Shown here one piece after another: positions 4,367 through 9,635 of a stretch of DNA of 9,635 bases; position 1 is the stretch's first letter; each line of letters starts with the position of its first letter. The stretch covers positions 1 through 9,635 of the forward strand of contig JAIDFC010000111.1 of assembly GCA_029054535.1 (NCBI GenBank), read 5' to 3'. The translations under genes and the position numbers were made by a program. Source of the stretch: Rikenella sp. (GTDB taxonomy: Bacteria; Bacteroidota; Bacteroidia; Bacteroidales; Rikenellaceae). Under the pieces are notes generated by a model, which saw only the letters and a program-made list of their open reading frames with translations, ran no database searches and was not told where the DNA came from.

Positions 4367-7261
4367 ATGAAAAGAATCACCAGTACCTTTCTGTTACTCG
4401 CCTGGACGATAACAGCCGTTTTCGGCCGGGTTCCGCAGCTGTCGTCGCGACCGACGACCGTGGCTGGCGTGAACGAGCCCGTCCGCTCGCTGAACGGCAC
4501 ATGGAGTTTCCGTACCGCTACCCTGCCCGCCGCGACGATCGAAGTGCCGGGCGAATGGGTCATGCAGGGCTTCGAGGTCGGCGAGGGCGAGACCGCGATT
4601 TATACCACCCGGTTTCGCGTGCCGGACGACTGGCGGGAACGACGGATCAAAGTGCGTTTCGACGGCGTCAGCTCGCACGCTGCGGTGCGGGTGAACGACC
4701 GGCCGGTCGGCGAACACGAGGGCGGGATGGTGCCGTTCGAATTCGACATCACCGAAGCTGTCGAGGCCGGGCGGGAGAACTCCCTGACCGTCGAGGTACA
4801 GGCGCAGACCATCTCCGACCGGCTGAGCTGCCTGTCGCAATATGCGGCCCATACCGTGGGCGGGATCCTGCGGAAAGTAACCTTGTTTACGCTACCAGAG
4901 ACGTACGTTGCCTCGACCGACCTCACGACGACCCTCGACCCATCTTATAAGCATGCCACGCTGCACATCGCGACCGATATTGTGCGGGGAGACGGCGCGA
5001 CGGGCGGAACGGCGACCGTCGAATACACGTTGAGAGACTCGGCCGGGAAGCGGGTCGCGGCGGTCAAACGATCGGTGCCGGCGACCGGCAACGGGTCGGT
5101 TTCCGCTGCGCTGACCGTGCGGAACGCCCGACTCTGGAATCCGGAGTCGCCGGAGCTCTACACGCTGACCACAACCCTCGCCGTCGACGGTCGGGAGGTT
5201 CAGACCAACGAACAGCGCGTAGGGATGCGGCAGGTCGAGGTGGAGGGGAACCGGCTCCTGGTGAACGGCCGTCCGGTCAAGCTGCACGGCGTGAACCGCC
5301 ACGAGGTGCATCCGCTGCGCGGGCGGAGCGGCACGCCGGAGCTGTGCCGCCAGGATGCCGAACTGTTCAAAGCCGGGAACTGCAACTACATCCGCACGTC
5401 GCACTACCCGCCGGCGGAGGAGTTTCTCGACGCCTGCGACGAGCTGGGGCTCTTCGTCGAGAGCGAGTCGGCCCTCTGCTGGATCCAGCACGGCGCGTCG
5501 CCCATCTGGAGCCACTGGGACTACCGCGACGAACGTTTCCTGCCCTACATGATTCAGGCCAACGTCGAGAATATTCAGGCGGGCCGGAACCACCCGTCGA
5601 TCATCCTCTGGTCGCTGGGGAACGAGTCTTATTGGTCGCCGCTGTGGCAGTCGGTGCTGGACTCCGTGCGGCGAATCGACCCGAGCCGTCCGTTCAGCTT
5701 CCACGACCAGTGCTGGGGCGGCTACAACAACGGCGGCAACCGGACCGACCTGTGGAATTTCCACTACCCGTGGATCGGTGCGGTGGCGGCCTGCGACACC
5801 ATGTCGCGGCCGGTGCTCTTCGGCGAGTATGCCCACTTGAGCTGCTACAACCGCACCGAGCTGGTTACCGACCCGGGGATCCGGGCGGCGTTCGGCCGGC
5901 CGCTGGTCGAGCTTTACGACACCATCTACCGCCATCCGGGCTGCCTCGGCGGAGCACTGTGGAGCGGCATCGACGACACCTTTCACCTGCCCGACGGTCG
6001 GATCGTCGGCTACGGTCCGTGGGGGCCGATCGACGGCTGGCGGCGGCCGAAACCGGAGTATACGGCCATGAAACGGGCCTACACCCCGTTCCGCATCGTG
6101 GAACAGCGGCGGACGACCGAGGGGATTGAGCTGACGGTCGAAAACCGCTACGACTTCATCGGGTTCGACCGCGTGCGGATCGAGGCGGGAGCGGTCGGAG
6201 GCACGTTGCAGCCGATCGCTTCGCGGATTCCGGCGCGCGGCCGGGGGCGGATTCTGATTCCGGCGCCAATCGGAGAGGATATTTACCTGCGTGTAACGGG
6301 ACCGCAGGGGTATATCTGCGCCGAAGAGCTCTTCCCGGGAGACCGCGTAACGGCCGCGACGAACCATCTTTCGATTCCCTGGAAAACGAACGAGACACCC
6401 GACGCACTGACCATCACGGGCACAGGTAACGGCGGACACCGCTATACGTTGGTTTTCAGCAAGACGACCGGGCTGATGACCCGGGCGGCCATCGACACCA
6501 CGGCCCTGTTGCTGCAAGGCCCTGCTTTCTGTCTCGTGGCGATGAACGCCGACAACGGCGACAAACCCAACGTAGCGAACGAGACCTACCAGAACGAACT
6601 GTATCCGAAGAAGAGCTACCCGAGTCTGGTGCTCTACGCGACGGATTTCCGCCACAGCCGTGAGACCGACGGAGGGATCCAAGTCGAGACCGAGCTGGCC
6701 TACCTCGGCGGCGACCGGGGGCGAATCGTCTACCACATCCGGCCGAACGGAAAGATCGAGACCGAGTACGCAATCACGGTGGCCAAGGCGGTCGATCCGC
6801 GGCAGTACGGGCTGGTGATGCAGTTGCCGAAAACGATGGAATTGCTGTCGTGGGAGCGCGATGCCGACTTCTCGGTCTATCCGGAGTGGGACATCGCCCG
6901 ACCGGAGGGGACGGCACGGCTGAACGCCCGTCCTCTGCACGAGGTCGAAGCGTGGCGCGAGGTACCGCAGGGAGCCTGGCGAGAGGATGCCAACCCGATG
7001 GGTTCGGTCGATTTCCGGGCGACGCGGCCGAAAATCCGCCGCGCCTCGCTGACCGACGACCGACGGCACGGGATCGTGCTGCACGGCGACGGGCGACAGG
7101 CCTTGCGCTGTTGGTTCCAGGACGGACGCATCCAGATGCTCGCGGCCGACTACAACAACGGCGGAGCCGAACCGTTCTACTCGGCTCCGTTCACCGACGA
7201 CCGCATCCGGGTGAATCCGGGCGACACGCTGAGCGGGAAAATCATTTTTGAACTTCGATAA
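4367..7261 (+). CDS. Secreted glycoside hydrolase family 2 protein, beta-galactosidase-like
   Basis: This 964-residue enzyme has a signal peptide (MKRITSTFLLLAWTITAVFG, no lipobox), so it is likely periplasmic. Order of domains: GH2 sugar-binding jelly roll (about 40-178, ending GGILRKVTLF), immunoglobulin-like domain (about 180-288), TIM barrel (about 290-575), then beta domains including a beta-galactosidase small-chain-like C-terminal part (about 680-964). The barrel holds HGVNRHEVHP (307-316), RTSHYP (343-348), acid/base Glu420 in SLGNES, and nucleophile Glu487 in FGEYAH. His315, His346 and His490 align with galactose-site histidines of E. coli LacZ (His357, His391, His540), and Trp532 with LacZ Trp568. 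A retaining exo-beta-galactosidase is therefore most likely; other GH2 specificities are not excluded. The C-terminal part is not the bare LacZ form and may shape the substrate cleft. The GH95-like gene follows after 11 bp. Confidence 0.9.
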   Translation: MKRITSTFLLLAWTITAVFGRVPQLSSRPTTVAGVNEPVRSLNGTWSFRTATLPAATIEVPGEWVMQGFEVGEGETAIYTTRFRVPDDWRERRIKVRFDGVSSHAAVRVNDRPVGEHEGGMVPFEFDITEAVEAGRENSLTVEVQAQTISDRLSCLSQYAAHTVGGILRKVTLFTLPETYVASTDLTTTLDPSYKHATLHIATDIVRGDGATGGTATVEYTLRDSAGKRVAAVKRSVPATGNGSVSAALTVRNARLWNPESPELYTLTTTLAVDGREVQTNEQRVGMRQVEVEGNRLLVNGRPVKLHGVNRHEVHPLRGRSGTPELCRQDAELFKAGNCNYIRTSHYPPAEEFLDACDELGLFVESESALCWIQHGASPIWSHWDYRDERFLPYMIQANVENIQAGRNHPSIILWSLGNESYWSPLWQSVLDSVRRIDPSRPFSFHDQCWGGYNNGGNRTDLWNFHYPWIGAVAACDTMSRPVLFGEYAHLSCYNRTELVTDPGIRAAFGRPLVELYDTIYRHPGCLGGALWSGIDDTFHLPDGRIVGYGPWGPIDGWRRPKPEYTAMKRAYTPFRIVEQRRTTEGIELTVENRYDFIGFDRVRIEAGAVGGTLQPIASRIPARGRGRILIPAPIGEDIYLRVTGPQGYICAEELFPGDRVTAATNHLSIPWKTNETPDALTITGTGNGGHRYTLVFSKTTGLMTRAAIDTTALLLQGPAFCLVAMNADNGDKPNVANETYQNELYPKKSYPSLVLYATDFRHSRETDGGIQVETELAYLGGDRGRIVYHIRPNGKIETEYAITVAKAVDPRQYGLVMQLPKTMELLSWERDADFSVYPEWDIARPEGTARLNARPLHEVEAWREVPQGAWREDANPMGSVDFRATRPKIRRASLTDDRRHGIVLHGDGRQALRCWFQDGRIQMLAADYNNGGAEPFYSAPFTDDRIRVNPGDTLSGKIIFELR

Positions 7262-7272
7262 AATCCGAACCG

Positions 7273-9591
7273 ATGACACACATCCGAATCCTCGGTCTGC
7301 TGCTGGGCAGCATGATGCTATGCACGGCCTGCGGGTCGAAAGAGAACCGGTTACCGGCCGAAACGGGACCGCACGACTTAGTATTCGACCGGCTGGCCGC
7401 GAGCTGGGACGAAGCGCTTCCGCTGGGGAACGCTTTCGTAGGCGAACTGATCTGGCAACGGGATTCGATGCTGCGGATGTCGCTCGACCGGATCGACCTG
7501 TGGGATACTCGACCGACGGACAGTTTGTCGGGCGATCGGTTCAGTTTCGACTGGGTCTATCGGATGTGGCGCGAAGGCACCTACGATGCCGTACAACGCA
7601 AGCTCGACGAACCGTACGACCGGCTGGCCGCTCCGTCCAAGATTCCGGGGGCGGCCGTCGAGTTCGACGTGCGGAGCCTGGGGCCGGTGCGGTCGGCACG
7701 GCTCGTACTGGCCGACGCGATGGCCGAGGTGGAGTGGGAAGGAGGGGCGTTGCTGCAAAGTTTCGTCAGCGCCACCGAACCGGTCGGTTGGTTCCGTTTC
7801 GAAGGGGTTACGCCGGAGGTATTGCCCGAGGTGATCGCTCCGCGGTATCGTTTGGAGGGCGAGTTGGCCGCCTCCAGCCCGGTGGGCGGGCATGACCTGC
7901 GCCGGTTGGGGTACGAGCAGGGTCGAGTCGAACACGAACGGCGGGCGGACGGCGGAACGATCCGCTATCGCCAGCCGGGATACGGCGATTTTTACTACGA
8001 TGTGGCGGTGGAATACCGCTTCGCGGAGGGCCGATTGGTCGGAGCGTGGTCGATTACCACCTCCGGTTCGGTGTCGACCGGCGAACCGGAGGCCGGCGAA
8101 CGGGCGGCCGCAGCCTTGCGGCGCGGGATCCGGAAAGATTACGAAAGCCACCGGAAATGGTGGGCGGAGTATTGGAACCGTTCGTCCGTAACGCTGCCGG
8201 ACAAGGTACTCGAACGGCAGTACGCCAACGAGATGTACAAATTCGGGTGCGTAACGCGCCGCAACTCGCCGATCATCCCGTTGCAAGGGGTCTGGACGGC
8301 CGACAACGGTCTGTTGCCGCCGTGGAAGGGGGACGTGCACCACGACCTCAACACGCAGCTCAGCTACTGGCCCTGTTATACGGGCAATCATCTGGACGAG
8401 GGGTTCGGCTACCTGCAAACCCTTTGGGATCAGCGCGGGGTCAATCGAGAGTACACGCGCCGGTACTTCGGCTGCGAGGGCCTCAACGTGCCGGGCGTAG
8501 CGACGATCGAGGGAGAGCCGATGGGGGGATGGATACAATATGCACTGTCGCAGACGGTCTCGGCCTGGCTGGGACATCACTTCTACCTGCACTGGAAATA
8601 CTCGGCCGATCCGGATTTCCTGCGCGAGATGGGGTATCCGTATCTGCGGGAGGTAGCCGCGTTCCTCGAACGGATCACGGTGAAAAACGAGCGGGGAGAA
8701 CGGACGCTGCGCATCAGTTCGAGTCCGGAGATCAACGACAACACGCCTCAGGCGTGGTTCCCAACCATCACGAACTACGACCTGGCTTTACTCAAGAGTG
8801 CGTTCCGCGAGGCTTCAGAGATGGCCGCCGCGCTGGAGCTGACCGATGAATCGGCGCACTGGACCGCACTGGAGGCGGAACTGCCGCCGTTCGATCTCGA
8901 TTCGACGGGTGCGCTGACCTTTGCCGCCAGACACCCTTACGACCAGTCGCATCGCCATTTTTCCAATGCACTGGCGATCCATCCGCTCTCGCTGCTGGAC
9001 GTAACGCGCGGGGCGGACGAAGAACGGATCGTGCGGGCGACGATCGCTCGGCTCGACGAACACGGGAGCGACTGGTGGGTAGGCTACACCTTTTGCTGGC
9101 TGGCGAACATGAAGGCCCGGGCGCTGGACGGCGAGGGAGCGGCTGCGGCGTTGCGGGATTTCGCCGATTACTTCTGTCTGCCCAACACGTTCCACGCCAA
9201 CGGACAGCAGAACGGCACAGGAAAGAGCAACTTTACGTATCGTCCGTTCACGCTGGAGGGGAATTTCGCCTTCGCGGCGGGCATTCAGGAGATGCTGTTG
9301 CAGAGCCACACGGGGATCGTGCGGATCTTTCCGGCCATACCGGCTTCGTGGCGCGACGTCTCGTTCCGCGATTTGCGTGCCCAAGGGGCTTTCCTGATCT
9401 CGGCGACGATGACCGACGGCCGCGTAACGGAGGTAACGATCGACCCGACGATGGGGGGTACGTTGAGGCTGGCGAATCCTTTCCCGGCAGACTCTACGCC
9501 GTGCGTGTCGGGTGCGGTGTCGGCGACGCTCGACAGCGGAGTCTGGACGATCGAGACTCGGAAAGGCACCTCGATTCGCCTCGAGAAGTGA
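7273..9591 (+). CDS. GH95-like glycoside hydrolase lipoprotein (alpha-L-fucosidase/alpha-L-galactosidase fold)
   Basis: This 772-residue protein has a lipoprotein-like signal (LLLGSMMLCTACGSKEN; acylated Cys most likely Cys20), so it should be membrane-anchored, perhaps on the outer membrane. Residues about 35-270 are an N-terminal beta domain with the GH95 motif WDEALPLGN (45-53). Residues about 285-680 are an (alpha/alpha)6 barrel with LQGVW (337-341), HHDLNTQLSYWP (356-367), SSPEIND (483-489) and FTLEGNFAFAAGIQEMLLQSH (659-679). A C-terminal beta domain follows, starting RIFPAIP. In GH95 inverting enzymes the general acid is the Glu of the SPE motif, here Glu486. The position of Asn421 of Bifidobacterium AfcA is Asp358, Asn423 is Asn360, and base-related Asp766 is Glu662. 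The fold call is firm; activity as a true 1,2-alpha-L-fucosidase is uncertain because of these changes. It is co-transcribed with the GH2 gene. Confidence 0.82.
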   Translation: MTHIRILGLLLGSMMLCTACGSKENRLPAETGPHDLVFDRLAASWDEALPLGNAFVGELIWQRDSMLRMSLDRIDLWDTRPTDSLSGDRFSFDWVYRMWREGTYDAVQRKLDEPYDRLAAPSKIPGAAVEFDVRSLGPVRSARLVLADAMAEVEWEGGALLQSFVSATEPVGWFRFEGVTPEVLPEVIAPRYRLEGELAASSPVGGHDLRRLGYEQGRVEHERRADGGTIRYRQPGYGDFYYDVAVEYRFAEGRLVGAWSITTSGSVSTGEPEAGERAAAALRRGIRKDYESHRKWWAEYWNRSSVTLPDKVLERQYANEMYKFGCVTRRNSPIIPLQGVWTADNGLLPPWKGDVHHDLNTQLSYWPCYTGNHLDEGFGYLQTLWDQRGVNREYTRRYFGCEGLNVPGVATIEGEPMGGWIQYALSQTVSAWLGHHFYLHWKYSADPDFLREMGYPYLREVAAFLERITVKNERGERTLRISSSPEINDNTPQAWFPTITNYDLALLKSAFREASEMAAALELTDESAHWTALEAELPPFDLDSTGALTFAARHPYDQSHRHFSNALAIHPLSLLDVTRGADEERIVRATIARLDEHGSDWWVGYTFCWLANMKARALDGEGAAAALRDFADYFCLPNTFHANGQQNGTGKSNFTYRPFTLEGNFAFAAGIQEMLLQSHTGIVRIFPAIPASWRDVSFRDLRAQGAFLISATMTDGRVTEVTIDPTMGGTLRLANPFPADSTPCVSGAVSATLDSGVWTIETRKGTSIRLEK

Positions 9592-9635
9592 GACTCCCCT
9601 TCCCTACTCTCTCTGACGACAGAATCGTGGGGGGG

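Noticed and set aside
4892..7279. Very long (795-codon) open frame on the minus strand opposite the GH2 gene
   Set aside because: It is antisense to a gene with full catalytic motifs. Its translation is rich in Arg, Pro, Val and Asp without any recognisable motif, as expected for a shadow frame in GC-rich DNA.
7378..8592. 404-codon minus-strand open frame opposite the GH95-like gene
   Set aside because: It shows no family motif and has a composition typical of antisense shadow frames; the plus-strand frame has clear GH95 motifs over the same bases.
9592..9635. Terminator or further gene after the GH95-like gene
   Set aside because: The 44 bases hold a pyrimidine-rich stretch, a 4-bp stem (ACGA/TCGT at 9616-9619 and 9625-9628) and a terminal G-run; the CCCC at 9596-9599 could pair with the G-run, but the structure cannot be judged at the window edge.
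1..9635. tRNA or rRNA genes, CRISPR arrays, insertion sequences, phage or toxin-antitoxin modules
   Set aside because: No cloverleaf-like segments, spaced direct repeats, transposase motifs or terminal inverted repeats were found; nearly all of the window is explained by the eight genes.

Overview
The window is a GC-rich stretch with seven complete genes and one 5'-truncated gene, all on the + strand. Everything points to Bacteroidota: perfect TAnnTTTG-type -7 boxes ahead of two genes, A-rich leaders instead of clear Shine-Dalgarno sites, and gene types common in gut Bacteroidales (secreted GH2, lipoprotein GH95-like enzyme, exported flavodoxin). The high GC suggests Rikenellaceae (Alistipes-like) rather than Bacteroides. 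The genus is an inference from composition and style, not from a marker gene.

Region 1 (1-1188): the 3' part of a carboxymuconolactone-decarboxylase/cupin fusion, abutting a flavodoxin with a signal peptide. This looks like the end of a small redox-type operon that starts outside the window.

Region 2 (1226-2077): a promoter, a small multidrug resistance family protein of the guanidinium exporter (Gdx/SugE) type, and 7 bp later a small DUF6678-like gene of unknown function.

Region 3 (2078-4206): a 112-bp gap with overlapping inverted repeats, a membrane-anchored calcineurin-like metallophosphoesterase, and, 10 bp after its stop, an AraC-family regulator with a cupin-like sensor domain.

Region 4 (4207-9635): a 160-bp regulatory gap with two separate dyads and a consensus -7 box, then a two-gene glycosidase operon: a secreted GH2 beta-galactosidase-like enzyme and, 11 bp on, a lipoprotein with a GH95 (alpha-L-fucosidase/alpha-L-galactosidase) fold. 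The AraC gene next door is the obvious candidate regulator. The two enzymes could act in sequence in the periplasm or at the outer membrane: the GH95-like enzyme removing a terminal alpha-linked deoxy- or L-sugar and the GH2 enzyme the exposed beta-galactoside. No SusC/SusD pair is visible in the window.

The most interesting signal is in the last gene. Its GH95 framework is clear, but two positions that align with catalytic residues of characterised GH95 fucosidases are changed together (Asn to Asp358 and Asp to Glu662), which suggests an altered mechanism or specificity. The regulatory gap ahead of the glycosidase operon is the second point of interest. No RNA genes, insertion sequences, CRISPR arrays or phage genes were seen.
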